Shown in pieces: positions 17,093-25,976 of a DNA stretch of 64,000 nucleotides. Within the stretch, counting starts at the first letter, position 1; every line of letters starts with the position of its first letter. The translations under genes were made by a program, and so were the position numbers. Under the pieces are notes generated by a model, which saw nothing but the letters and a program-made list of their open reading frames with translations, made no database searches and was not told the origin of the DNA. Source of the stretch: Fervidobacterium_A thailandense (lineage in GTDB: Bacteria; Thermotogota; Thermotogae; Thermotogales; Fervidobacteriaceae); assembly GCF_041505935.1 (NCBI RefSeq), contig NZ_CP140110.1, one strand, 5' to 3'.

Positions 17093-18343
17093 TCAGCCAG
17101 ATTTGTAGGCGTCTATTAGTCTCAAGAACTCCTCGTTATTTCGCGTCTCTTTTAACTTTGAGAGTATCAGCTTCAGACCTTCCTCTTCGCTCATCGAGTT
17201 CAGCATACGCCTCAGTATCCAAATTTTCTTCAACGTCTCCTGGTCAAGTAAGAGTTCTTCCTTTCGCGTTCCCGAGAGAATCAGGTTGATCGCCGGGAAA
17301 ATGCGTTTGTTGGCCAGCTGTCTTGAGAGAACAAGTTCCATGTTACCAGTTCCTTTGAACTCTTCGAATATGACTTCGTCCATCTTTGATCCAGTCTCTA
17401 TAAGTGCTGTCGCTATGATGGTTAAACTTCCTCCTTCCCTGGTGTTGCGCGCGGCACCGAAGAACTGTTTTGGTTTGTACAGAGCGGCCGGGTCAACACC
17501 TCCGGTGAGTAACTTGCCGCTCGGAGGTACGGTGATGTTGTAAACACGAGCCAAACGCGTTAAGCTATCAAGCAACACAACCACATCGTTGCCGTACTCA
17601 ACGAGTCGCTTGCACATTTCAAGCGTTAGTTCGGCTATTTTGATCTGTTTATCCGATGGCATATCGAACGGTGCAGCGATGACCCGCGCATCGACCGACT
17701 CACGGATATCCGTAACTTCTTCCGGACGTTCGTCGATAAGTAACACAATACGAATGGTGTCGGGATGGTTCTTCGCAATACCGTTGGCTATTTCCTTGAG
17801 TATCGTCGTCTTACCGGCTTTCGGTGGTGCAACGATCATCCCACGTTGACCCTTACCTATCGGCGCGAAGAGGTCAATGAGCCTGGTTGAGTAGATATCC
17901 TTTTCTGTTTCAAGGTAGTAGCGTTCTTTCGGGTAATCCGGCGTGAGATTTTCGAAATTTACTCTCTCATCCGCGAATTCCGGTGGTTTGTAATTGATCG
18001 CTTCGATCTTTATCATCGCGCTGAAACGCTCCCCTTCTTTTGGGGGACGGATTACACCGGAAACGATATCACCGGTGTTGAGGTTGAACTTTCTGATCTG
18101 GGATTGCGAAACGTAAATATCCTTCGGCCCGGTCAGCATCGTTTCCAAGCTTCTCAAGAAGCCAAACCCATCGGGTGCGATTTCAAGTACGCCTTCTCCA
18201 AAGAAATAACCTTCAGCTTTCGCTTTGGCTTCGAGGATTTCGAAGATTAGGTCTTGCTTTCTCATGCTCGTGTACCTTGGAATATCGTATTTTCTGGCAA
18301 GCTCGTACAGTTCTTTCATGTTCATCTCCTGAAGTTGTTTCAT
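17093..18343 (-). CDS. rho: Transcription termination factor Rho
   Basis: Rho is the hexameric RNA helicase that terminates transcription. The N-terminal Rho-N domain (MKELYELARKYDIPRYTSMRKQDLIFEIL) and the cold-shock-like RNA-binding domain (GVLEIAPDGFGFLRS) are followed by the ATPase. This has Walker A (APPKAGKTT), Walker B (VVVLLDSLTRLARVYN) and the Q/R-loop region (PSGKLLTGGVDPAALYKPKQFFGAARN). ATG 18343 has AAGGA six bases upstream. However, a stronger GGAGGTGAT site lies further up and points to CTG 18361, and the frame is open to GTG 18376, so the product may be 6 or 11 residues longer. Confidence 0.96.
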   Translation of the reverse strand: MKQLQEMNMKELYELARKYDIPRYTSMRKQDLIFEILEAKAKAEGYFFGEGVLEIAPDGFGFLRSLETMLTGPKDIYVSQSQIRKFNLNTGDIVSGVIRPPKEGERFSAMIKIEAINYKPPEFADERVNFENLTPDYPKERYYLETEKDIYSTRLIDLFAPIGKGQRGMIVAPPKAGKTTILKEIANGIAKNHPDTIRIVLLIDERPEEVTDIRESVDARVIAAPFDMPSDKQIKIAELTLEMCKRLVEYGNDVVVLLDSLTRLARVYNITVPPSGKLLTGGVDPAALYKPKQFFGAARNTREGGSLTIIATALIETGSKMDEVIFEEFKGTGNMELVLSRQLANKRIFPAINLILSGTRKEELLLDQETLKKIWILRRMLNSMSEEEGLKLILSKLKETRNNEEFLRLIDAYKSG

Positions 18344-18405
18344 GCTGATTCCTTCGTTCAGGACTATCACCTCCACCTGCGCAAGTTATTACACGCTAAA
18401 TTTCA

Positions 18406-19029
18406 TCACTTTGTACGGAATAGCCTATCACCAGCGTCACCAAGGCCAGGTAGTATGTAACCGTGGTCGTTCAGTTCCCTATCGAGTGATGCCGTGTAGA
18501 TGTCAACATCCGGATGCACTTCTTCAACAGCCTTCACACCTTCAGGTGCGGCGATGAGTGATATGAACGTGATGCGCTTGCCACCGTTCTGTTTGATCTT
18601 GGTTATCGCGTCAACGGCCGAAACCCCGGTTGCGAGCATCGGATCAAGGACGAATATTTCGCTCTTGTCGTTTAGCCTTGGTGATTTAAAGTAATAATCT
18701 ATCGCCCGTAGCGTTTGGGGATCCCTGTAAATTCCGATGTGTCCTACCGAAGCGTTCGGTAAAAGCTGGAGTATTCCATCCACCATTCCGAGCCCGGCCC
18801 TGAGGATGGGAATCACCACGATGTCTTTATCGTTTATGTAATATCCCTTCGTCTTTTCTAAAGGAGTTTCTATTTCCATCTCGTAAACCTCGATGTGCCG
18901 GGTAGCCTCGTAGGCCAAGAGTAGAGTGATTTCCCTGAGCAATTCTCTAAATTCCTTCGGCCCCGTGTCGGATTTTCTCATTATCGTTAGTTTGTGCTTA
19001 ATCAACGGATGATCCACGATATGTAACAT
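18406..19029 (-). CDS. upp: Uracil phosphoribosyltransferase
   Basis: Upp salvages uracil: uracil + PRPP gives UMP. The PRPP-binding loop is FVLDPMLATGVSAVDAI; other family segments are PILRAGLGMVDGIL and the C-terminal GYILPGLGDAGDRLF. The length of 207 residues is normal. I chose the ATG at 19029 because AGGAGG lies 9 bases upstream; the frame extends seven codons further. It sits between prfA (39 bases upstream) and rho. Confidence 0.97.
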   Translation of the reverse strand: MLHIVDHPLIKHKLTIMRKSDTGPKEFRELLREITLLLAYEATRHIEVYEMEIETPLEKTKGYYINDKDIVVIPILRAGLGMVDGILQLLPNASVGHIGIYRDPQTLRAIDYYFKSPRLNDKSEIFVLDPMLATGVSAVDAITKIKQNGGKRITFISLIAAPEGVKAVEEVHPDVDIYTASLDRELNDHGYILPGLGDAGDRLFRTK

Positions 19030-19068
19030 CGAAAAGCGTCCTCCTTTCACAAGTGCTCAACTAAACGG

Positions 19069-20124
19069 CTATCGTGTTATGACCCCAAGTTCCCTGAGTT
19101 GCTCCTCGATTTCATGTTGCATGAGTTTGGGGATGATCAAATCCAGTTCGCCATCGAGTACCGCTTGAAGGTTGTATATCGTGAGGTTTATCCTGTGATC
19201 GGTCACGCGGTTCTGTGGGAAGTTGTAGGTTCTTATTTTTTCGCTCCGCTCACCGGTTCCAATCTGCGATTTACGTTGGCTCGAGATCTTTTCCTCCTGC
19301 TCGCGTCGTGCCAATTCGTACAACTTGGCCCTTAGAACCATCATCGCGCGTTCGCGGTTCTGGAGCTGAGAACGTTCCGACTGGCACGTAACGACTATAC
19401 CCGTGGGAATGTGGGTGATTCGAACGGCCGATTCCGTTTTGTTAACGTATTGGCCACCAGCTCCCGAGGCGCGGTATGTATCGATTCGTATATCTTTCGG
19501 ATCTATGTACACATCGACATCCTTGAGTTCGGGCAAGACGGCAACGGTTGCCGTTGAGGTGTGAATTCTACCGCCTGATTCCGTAACCGGGATACGCTGG
19601 ACTCTGTGCACACCTCGCTCGTACTTCATGTAAGTACCACTGTTCTTACCCTTTATCCGGACGATGACTTCTTTGTAACCACCGAGGTCCGACCTACTTT
19701 CGTCCAAAATTTCCGCTTCCCAACCTTTGCGCTCCGCGTAGCGCAGGTACATCCGTAGCAAATCACCGGCAAACAGGGCAGCTTCCTCGCCCCCGGTTCC
19801 AGCACGAATTTCGAGGAAGACGTTTCTATCCCTGAATTCGTCCTCGGGTAATAAAAGCGCCAGTATCTCGTTGGTGGTCGTTTCGATCTTGGCATCCAAC
19901 TTGGCGATTTCTTCGTCGCTACCAGGTTCCTCTCTCCACAGTTCCCTTTCATCAAGGAGGTTAAAGTATTCGTTTACCAAATCGAGTACTTCTCTAAAAC
20001 GGTTGTATTCCGATGAAACTTTTATCATTTCTTTAACATCAAGATTCTCCATCATCTTCCTTTCTAGCTCTTCGAGTGAGTTTTGTACCCACTCGCGGAT
20101 ACTTTCCATTACGTGTTTGTCCAT
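19069..20124 (-). CDS. prfA: Peptide chain release factor 1
   Basis: RF1 reads UAA and UAG and triggers peptide release. The codon-recognition tripeptide is Pro-Val-Thr (RIPVTESGGRIHTSTATVAV), the RF1-type PxT. The catalytic GGQ is in ASGAGGQYVNKTESAVR. The length of 351 residues fits. The start at ATG 20124 overlaps pilT by 16 bases; an internal ATG six codons in is possible, as the GGAGGTGG site lies rather far away. Methylation of the GGQ glutamine by PrmC would need a gene not seen here. Confidence 0.97.
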   Translation of the reverse strand: MDKHVMESIREWVQNSLEELERKMMENLDVKEMIKVSSEYNRFREVLDLVNEYFNLLDERELWREEPGSDEEIAKLDAKIETTTNEILALLLPEDEFRDRNVFLEIRAGTGGEEAALFAGDLLRMYLRYAERKGWEAEILDESRSDLGGYKEVIVRIKGKNSGTYMKYERGVHRVQRIPVTESGGRIHTSTATVAVLPELKDVDVYIDPKDIRIDTYRASGAGGQYVNKTESAVRITHIPTGIVVTCQSERSQLQNRERAMMVLRAKLYELARREQEEKISSQRKSQIGTGERSEKIRTYNFPQNRVTDHRINLTIYNLQAVLDGELDLIIPKLMQHEIEEQLRELGVITR

Positions 20125-21167
20125 CCTATCTTCTTGGCCACCTCCTCCGGGTTCCTCGCAAATCCCATAACAGTTTCCTTCGTAATGTGTCCCATCAGAT
20201 AAGCTTTTACGAGTGCATCGTCGAAAAGTACATTACCTTGTTTTTGAGCTGCTTGCATCATACCTTCTATCTGATGGATCTTACCTTCACGTATGAGGTT
20301 CCTTACAGCCGTGTTGGCGACCAGTACCTCAATGATGGGCATGAGCCCGGATGTTTTTTTCGGTACGAGTCTCTGATATACAACACCGATGAGCGTGTTG
20401 GCAAGTTGCAGTGATACTTGCCTTTGCTGGTGTGCCGGAAAAACATCGACGATTCGTTCCGGTGCGGTCGCCGCCGAGTTTGTGTGAAGTGTTGCTAAAA
20501 CCAGGTGTCCAGTTTCCGCCGCGGTGAGAGCCAAGGAAATCGTCTCCAAGTCGCGCATTTCCCCCACGAGTATGATATCCGGGTCCTGCCTCAGGGCGTA
20601 CTTTAAACCATCGTAAAAGCTCTCGGTGTCGCGTCCGACCTCGCGTTGGTGAATGAGAGAGTTCTTATTCTCGAAAACGTACTCGATTGGATCTTCTATC
20701 GTGATTATGTGGTAAGCGTACGTGGTGTTTATGTACTCTATCATCGCCGCGAGCGTGGTCGATTTACCACTTCCCGTTGGCCCGGTAATTATGAGCAACC
20801 CGGAATCTCTATCACAGAAATCTTTCAGTATCGGTGGCAAACCTAACTCTTCGAACGTCCTAATGCGCTTGGTTATGAGCCTGAGCGCAAGAGCCGGATT
20901 TCCCCTCTCGTAGTACAGGTTCGCCCTCACTCTCAGGTCCTGGAATCCGAAGGAAAAGTCAACCTCCATCTTCTCTTTAACTTTCGTCCTCGAGTGGAGG
21001 ATGCTTTCAACAAATCCCAGGATATCTTCCGAACTGACAGGAGGGTAACCTTGCATTCTCGAGAGAAATCCGTCAATCCGTAGAACCGGTGGATTTCCAA
21101 CGGAAAGGTGGACGTCCGTTGCACGTGCGTGTTTTGCTTTCTGGATGATATCGTAGACATCTATCAT
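20109..21167 (-). CDS. pilT: Twitching motility ATPase PilT
   Basis: PilT is the hexameric ATPase that retracts type IV pili. It has Walker A (GPTGSGKST), the Asp box (HIITIEDPIEYVF), Walker B (LRQDPDIILVGEMRD), the His box (TGHLVLATLHTN) and the PilT-specific VRNLIREGKIHQI segment (AIRNLIRE type). The length of 352 residues is normal. No other pilus gene is in the window; pilT is lodged between dnaX and prfA. The MIDVYDII start has a GGGAGG-type site upstream. Confidence 0.95.
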   Translation of the reverse strand: MIDVYDIIQKAKHARATDVHLSVGNPPVLRIDGFLSRMQGYPPVSSEDILGFVESILHSRTKVKEKMEVDFSFGFQDLRVRANLYYERGNPALALRLITKRIRTFEELGLPPILKDFCDRDSGLLIITGPTGSGKSTTLAAMIEYINTTYAYHIITIEDPIEYVFENKNSLIHQREVGRDTESFYDGLKYALRQDPDIILVGEMRDLETISLALTAAETGHLVLATLHTNSAATAPERIVDVFPAHQQRQVSLQLANTLIGVVYQRLVPKKTSGLMPIIEVLVANTAVRNLIREGKIHQIEGMMQAAQKQGNVLFDDALVKAYLMGHITKETVMGFARNPEEVAKKIGWTNT

Positions 21168-21197
21168 TTTTCAGCCTCCCGAAATTAACCTCGCAGC

Positions 21198-22748
21198 TTA
21201 GGTCTCCGGCTCACCAAAAAGCGATTTGAGACGCTCGAGAACAGGATCTTCCCCATCGGATGCGATTTCCAACCTGACGGGACGGAATTTGCCACTCTTG
21301 TTCTTGTAGAGCATCTCGACCTCACTTTTTCTTTCTTTAAGTAGCTCGTAGCTGAACTTCCTCGATTCGTCGAAAACTATGCGAATCTCGTCGGGATTTT
21401 CAAACACTTTCGCCAAGGAAAGTGCAACAAAGATGGAAAGGTCCCCTTTGTACTTAAGATCCTCCAGGATAGACTCTGTGACGCGCGTTACCCCCTGTGT
21501 TGTGTCGGAAACGTTTGCCTCCGCCAAACCGGAGAAGCTCTTTTCATCTTTCAACTGTTTCTCATCTTGCTCTTTAGCTCCAGATTTCAGCGTTGAACCT
21601 TCATCGCCACCTGTCTTACCACTTGTCTTACCACTTGCCCCGCCTATGTTTCCCGCATCAGGTGTCCCACTCTTTGAGGTCCGCTCACTTCCCACGGCCA
21701 GGTGCACCAGAGCGGCAGCTTCCCTGCGGCTCCCAGGTTCGGAACTCGATTCAGTTTTCCATTTTTTGCACAAGGCAGTGAAAAGTAACTTTGCAATGAG
21801 TAGTTTTTCTTCAGCATTTTTAAGTTCTTTCTTTATCCGATAAAACTCAAGTCCAAGCCTTACCATTTCGTCAGTTCCAACGGAAAGTGTGTAGTCTATC
21901 AACTGCGTTGTGAACGTGTCGAAGTCTCCTTTCTCAACGTAAACGTTCTCAACAAACTCGGCAATCTTTTGCGTATCACTCTGAACAATCGCGTTCACAA
22001 ACTGTTCTATCTTCTCTTCACTCATCAATCCCAAAGCTTCATCCACTGCTGAGGATTGAACCTCGCCACCTGTGAATCTTACAACCTGCTCGAGGATCGA
22101 GAGTGCGTCCCTGAGACCACCGGCCGCCCGTTTGGCAATTTTTCGCAGCGCATCCTCACTCACGTCGAACCCTTCCACCCGACAAACATCCCTCAGGCGC
22201 TCGACAATATCCTCAACTGAAAGGTTTTTGAACTCGAGGATTTGGCATCTTGAAGCGATCGTTGGGGGTATCTTCTCCGGATTCGTCGTGGCGAGTACGA
22301 AAACCACGTGAGCTGGAGGCTCTTCCAACGTCTTCAAAAGCGCGTTGAACGCTTCTTTCGTGAGCATGTGTACTTCGTCGATGATGTACACTTTGTACCT
22401 TCCCATTGCCGGTGCAAAGTTCACGCCATCCCTGATTCGCCTAATTTCGTCGATACCCCTGTTCGACGCCGCATCCAACTCAACTACATCCAGATGCGAC
22501 CCGGCGTCGACTGCCCTACAGGATTCGCATTCGTTACACGGTTCGGAGAACGGGTTAACCGCGCAGTTCAAAGACTTCGCCAAGATACGGGCGGTTGTTG
22601 TCTTACCCGTTCCGCGTGGGCCGGCGAATATGTAAGCATGGGATATAGTCCTAGTTTCGAGAGAGTTCAAAAGTATTCTTTTAACATGTTCCTGACCTAC
22701 GATCTCTCCAAATTTTTTGGGTCGGTATTTACGGTAAAGGGCTTCCAC
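21198..22748 (-). CDS. dnaX: DNA polymerase III subunit gamma/tau
   Basis: DnaX is the clamp-loader ATPase that also tethers the polymerase. Domain order: Walker A GPRGTGKT (residues 43-50), the zinc module CxxxxxxxxCxxCxxC (around residues 62-77), and DEAD-like IIDEVHMLT. Sensor 1 (VLATTNPEKIPPTI) and sensor 2 (GGLRDALSILEQ) follow, then the helical collar domain. After about residue 328 comes a low-complexity linker with a short repeat (GGASGKTSGKTGGDEG) and a C-terminal domain of about 100 residues. A run of six A at the domain III/linker border (CKKW) could allow -1 slippage to a stop four codons later. miaA lies six bases upstream. Confidence 0.95.
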   Translation of the reverse strand: MEALYRKYRPKKFGEIVGQEHVKRILLNSLETRTISHAYIFAGPRGTGKTTTARILAKSLNCAVNPFSEPCNECESCRAVDAGSHLDVVELDAASNRGIDEIRRIRDGVNFAPAMGRYKVYIIDEVHMLTKEAFNALLKTLEEPPAHVVFVLATTNPEKIPPTIASRCQILEFKNLSVEDIVERLRDVCRVEGFDVSEDALRKIAKRAAGGLRDALSILEQVVRFTGGEVQSSAVDEALGLMSEEKIEQFVNAIVQSDTQKIAEFVENVYVEKGDFDTFTTQLIDYTLSVGTDEMVRLGLEFYRIKKELKNAEEKLLIAKLLFTALCKKWKTESSSEPGSRREAAALVHLAVGSERTSKSGTPDAGNIGGASGKTSGKTGGDEGSTLKSGAKEQDEKQLKDEKSFSGLAEANVSDTTQGVTRVTESILEDLKYKGDLSIFVALSLAKVFENPDEIRIVFDESRKFSYELLKERKSEVEMLYKNKSGKFRPVRLEIASDGEDPVLERLKSLFGEPET

Positions 22749-22754
22749 GATCGT

Positions 22755-23660
22755 TCACCTCGGTAGATTTTCTTCGATGATACGTCTAACCTTTTCTACC
22801 ACGTTACCTTCGGTCGGATCCAACCAGATGGCATCTTTGAACCTACGCAAGTAAATTATCTGCCTGCGCGCGTAATGCCGTGTGTTTCGCTTAATCAGAT
22901 GGATGGCCATATCGAGCGAGTAAACACCATCGAGGTAATCAATCACTTCCTTGTATCCGATGGTTTTGAACGCGTCCAAGTTTTTGTCGTAACGTGATAT
23001 AAGCTCGCGTACTTCATCAACCAGACCATGTTCGATCATTTTCTCGACGCGTTCGTTTATCTTTGCGTACAACTTTTCGCGGGGCGGATTAATTACCATA
23101 AGCAGGTACTCCGTTTGCACGACCTGCTTTTGGAGCTCCGAAATCCGCTTACCCGTCTTGAGGTAAACTTCCAACGCCCGGATTGTTCTCTTAATATCCT
23201 GGGGATGGATCCTCGAAGCCGCTTCGGGGTCAAATTCCTCAAGCATCTTCCTTAAAATTCCAGGTTCCTGTTCGTTAAGTCGGCTCAGCTCTCTCCTTAT
23301 GTTCTCGTCCCTTGGAACCCCTTCGAAAAATCCTTTCACAAGGGCATCTATGTACAATCCCGTGCCGCCGACGAATACCGGTATTTTCCCGCGCTCCCAG
23401 ATATCCCGTTCGATCTCCTTCGCCATCTTCTGGTAAAGAAATGCGTTGAAATATTCGTTCGGCTCGATGATATCTATCATGTGGTGCTTGACTTTTGAAA
23501 GCTGAAACGGATCAGGTTTCGCGGTACCGATGTCCATGTACTTGTATATTTGCCGCGAATCCATTGAGATAACTTCAAGCGGTAATTTTTCGGAAAGTTC
23601 CACAACCAAGTCAGTCTTTCCAGCACCAGTGGGTCCGGAGATGATGAGCTTTTTTCTCAA
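22755..23660 (-). CDS. miaA: tRNA dimethylallyltransferase
   Basis: MiaA adds a dimethylallyl group to A37 of tRNAs that read UNN codons. It has the P-loop (IISGPTGAGKTDL) and the motifs ISMDSRQIYKYMDIGTAKP and HHMIDI. FVGGTGLYIDALVKG, KRTIRALEVY and the C-terminal TIGYKEVIDYL with IKRNTRHYARRQ complete the family pattern. I place the start at TTG 23660 (MRKKLIISG), which has GGGGTGG 6 bases upstream and aligns with relatives. The frame is open to TTG 23711, overlapping the end of the upstream gene. The product is about 301 residues. Confidence 0.95.
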   Translation of the reverse strand: MRKKLIISGPTGAGKTDLVVELSEKLPLEVISMDSRQIYKYMDIGTAKPDPFQLSKVKHHMIDIIEPNEYFNAFLYQKMAKEIERDIWERGKIPVFVGGTGLYIDALVKGFFEGVPRDENIRRELSRLNEQEPGILRKMLEEFDPEAASRIHPQDIKRTIRALEVYLKTGKRISELQKQVVQTEYLLMVINPPREKLYAKINERVEKMIEHGLVDEVRELISRYDKNLDAFKTIGYKEVIDYLDGVYSLDMAIHLIKRNTRHYARRQIIYLRRFKDAIWLDPTEGNVVEKVRRIIEENLPR

Positions 23661-23703
23661 AGTAACCCACCCCGTTGGATTTGGCTCGTCAGCCAGCTTG
23701 ACG

Positions 23704-24381
23704 TTAGTCAACCCTGAGCTCTATTGTAACGTTGTTCGCCTTCATATCGTTGTTCTCTGTGTATATCAGTGCATCGGAAGCGGTCATCTTGATTCCTTTC
23801 TTGTTGTCGGTCAGAACAACAGATCCGACAAGTTTCAGTTCCCCTTTCTTCTTGTCGTATTCGAACCTATCGGCCACCGCCGTTACATCGCCTTTCGTTA
23901 TGCTTACACCGCCCTTCTTTGTTCCAGAGTACCTGTCGTTGTCCAAATCAAAATTCAAGCTGTCGGCCACAACAACGATTTTTTCCTTACTCTTATCATC
24001 CACGATCGTAACGGTGGTGTTGGTCAACGTACCGGTCTTGTTATCCAGATCGTAGGTCATCTTGTCCGCAACGGCACTACCTCCTTCAAAGGAAAATTCT
24101 GATTTTGCTGTAACTTCAACAAGTCTCCACTTATCGCCAACCTTTCTCACGTACATCTCGGATGTTTTCAAGCTGACCTTGTCCTCCTCTATGTTCACGA
24201 AAATCTTGCCCCTGTAGTAGATAACATCGCTCTTGGGCTCCACGTAGTCGGCTGATACCCTTACGGTTTTCGACTTTTTCGCCGGTGTGGTAGTTTGAAC
24301 GGTTGTCGTCTGCGAGGTGGTTATGGTGACCACGAAAAACGTCAACAACAATGCGAGTAGAAAAAACAGCTTTTTCCTCAT
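23704..24381 (-). CDS. OstA/LptA-like periplasmic protein
   Basis: This is a 225-residue secreted protein with a signal peptide and a Thr-rich stretch (TTSQTTTVQTTT), then a repeated beta-strand pattern like the OstA/LptA fold. Repeats include VSADYVEPKSDVIYYRGKIFVN, AVADKMTYDLDNKTGTLTN, VVADSLNFDLDNDRYSGT and AVADRFEYDKKKGELKLVG. In proteobacteria LptA carries LPS across the periplasm. Thermotogales have an outer sheath but, to common knowledge, no LPS, so the cargo is unknown. It follows the patatin genes and precedes miaA. I see no LptB, C, D, F or G gene here. Confidence 0.78.
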   Translation of the reverse strand: MRKKLFFLLALLLTFFVVTITTSQTTTVQTTTPAKKSKTVRVSADYVEPKSDVIYYRGKIFVNIEEDKVSLKTSEMYVRKVGDKWRLVEVTAKSEFSFEGGSAVADKMTYDLDNKTGTLTNTTVTIVDDKSKEKIVVVADSLNFDLDNDRYSGTKKGGVSITKGDVTAVADRFEYDKKKGELKLVGSVVLTDNKKGIKMTASDALIYTENNDMKANNVTIELRVD

Positions 24382-24400
24382 GACAGAAACCTCCCGGATA

Positions 24401-25147
24401 CTAATTTAGCCTACGGTGAAGCAAATCTTGTGCTGCTTTGAGAAACCTGGCAGATGTGAGTGAAAAATCCAAAGAATTTTCGGGAACTATTTCGCAAACA
24501 AATCTAAATGAGCTAAGTCTCATCTGTAAAACCTTCCTGTACCTCGCAAGATAGGATATAAAGATGTAGTCCAACGCTCTCTTCGGAACTATGTCATCCT
24601 TCAAACTAACGTGTACCGCCACATCTCCGAAAGGAATTCCAAAAACCCAGGCGAGTGACATGTAACCATCTACGGGTGGAAAGTTCGGCGGGTAAACAAG
24701 TACCTTAGCTATTATATCATACAAATCGCCGACAAGTAACTCCTCGTTTTGCTTGCGCAGATTGTAAGCGTAGATTTTTACTGGCGAGGATTCGTCGATC
24801 CTCAGATTCGGTAACCACTTCTTGACAAACTTCATGAGCTCGTTTACGTTGTTTACATTCTCCAAACGTCTCTTCACCTTAAATATCGTACTCAAATCTT
24901 TCACGAATCCAGAAAGACACGTCTTCGAAGCGGTCTTGAACAAGTGCTTTGCCTCTTCCCACATGTTCGAGAGGAGTACGTAGGATTTCTCCTCCCGATC
25001 CATAAAAAGGACGGCAGGTATACACGATAACCCGCAACAGTTCACTTCGTAGTCCTTACCGAGGACTAGGCCAGCTTTCTTAAGTGCAACCAGCAAACTT
25101 CCACTACACAAATAGTGAATCAAGTCTCCGCCTAAGGAAATCTTCAA
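24401..25147 (-). CDS. Divergent patatin-like protein
   Basis: The 248-residue protein looks like a strongly diverged patatin phospholipase. It begins MKISLGGDLIHYLCSGSLLVALKKAGL, matching the patatin opening (LGGGGxRGxxxxGVLxALxxxG) but with the oxyanion loop altered. It then has CCGLSCIPA, where S41 replaces the GxSxG serine but the last Gly is lost. VDGYM (D160) stands where the catalytic DGG/A should be. A Ser-Asp dyad may thus survive. Its start overlaps the ordinary patatin gene upstream by 44 bases in another frame. It probably acts with that protein, as partner or regulator; activity is doubtful. Confidence 0.6.
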   Translation of the reverse strand: MKISLGGDLIHYLCSGSLLVALKKAGLVLGKDYEVNCCGLSCIPAVLFMDREEKSYVLLSNMWEEAKHLFKTASKTCLSGFVKDLSTIFKVKRRLENVNNVNELMKFVKKWLPNLRIDESSPVKIYAYNLRKQNEELLVGDLYDIIAKVLVYPPNFPPVDGYMSLAWVFGIPFGDVAVHVSLKDDIVPKRALDYIFISYLARYRKVLQMRLSSFRFVCEIVPENSLDFSLTSARFLKAAQDLLHRRLN

Positions 25148-25976
25148 ACTCGTGCTTCCTCCCCGCTAAGTAGTTTTTTGCATTTTCGTAAACCACCCTG
25201 TATTTGTCGAATTCCATCCATTCCACTCTTAATGGAAAAACGAATGCGTAGTCCGACTGACGTATCTCGTTTTCAAGGATTTCCTTTTCCCTCAGGGCAT
25301 CAAGTAATTCCAGCAAGTCCTCAAAGGTTTTGGGAGAAGTCCTTTCCACCTCGAATGCACTCGCAACAACGATTTCAACACCGAAACGCTTCAACTCCGT
25401 AACTGGAAGCGGGCTGAGCACACCGCCATCCAACTGCTTGGAACCTCCCAGGAACGGTGGCTCGAAAAATCCAGGAACGGTGCAGCTTGCGAGCACAGCA
25501 TCCACTAAAAACCCCTCATCTATGACCAGCGATTCCCTCGCTGCAAGGTCAAAGGAAACAACCAAAAGCTTTCGTTTGAGCTCGGAGAAACGCCTCCTAC
25601 CGAACATTCTCCTGAAAAACACGTAGTAATCGTCAAGGCTGAACAAGTTTTCACTGAAAAGCATCCTAACCTCAGTAAAGGGCCCCGGATAAACTCGTCC
25701 CCCTTTCCGTCCACCACTGTTTAGAGCCAACCTTATGTTTTCCGACAGAACCTGGTAAACAGTTTTAGCATCCTCGTAAATGCAATAAAGTGCACCAACA
25801 ACCGCTCCTATGGATGAACCTGCCAAAATTTCCGGTGCTATTCCGTAGTGTTCCAAAAACTCCAGCACCGCGATGTGCGAGAAACCGCGAACTCCGCCGG
25901 CTTGGAGTGCCAATCCCCACTTGTACGTGGACTCCACCCCCAAACTCACGTTGAACTGAAGATCACTGCGAACCAA
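25104..25976 (-). CDS. Patatin-like phospholipase
   Basis: This lipid acyl hydrolase of the patatin/RssA type has a Ser-Asp dyad. Visible elements are the oxyanion loop (LQAGGVRGFSHIAVLEFL), the nucleophile GSSIG (S55), the segment SCTVPGFFEPPFLGG, and DGG (D183 in KQLDGGVLSPLPV). The length is 290 residues from TTG 25976. No signal peptide is evident, so a cytoplasmic or membrane-face location is likely. The ribosome site is weak and the N-terminus (about 20 residues before WGLALQAGG) is uncertain. It overlaps the Omp-alpha-like gene upstream by 14 bases and the divergent patatin downstream by 44. Confidence 0.88.
   Translation of the reverse strand: MVRSDLQFNVSLGVESTYKWGLALQAGGVRGFSHIAVLEFLEHYGIAPEILAGSSIGAVVGALYCIYEDAKTVYQVLSENIRLALNSGGRKGGRVYPGPFTEVRMLFSENLFSLDDYYVFFRRMFGRRRFSELKRKLLVVSFDLAARESLVIDEGFLVDAVLASCTVPGFFEPPFLGGSKQLDGGVLSPLPVTELKRFGVEIVVASAFEVERTSPKTFEDLLELLDALREKEILENEIRQSDYAFVFPLRVEWMEFDKYRVVYENAKNYLAGRKHEFEDFLRRRLDSLFV

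Noticed and set aside
21570..21660. Short tandem repeat in dnaX
   Set aside because: It is a low-complexity Gly-Ser-Lys-Thr linker within the frame, not a CRISPR or mobile repeat. No CRISPR array was seen anywhere in the window.
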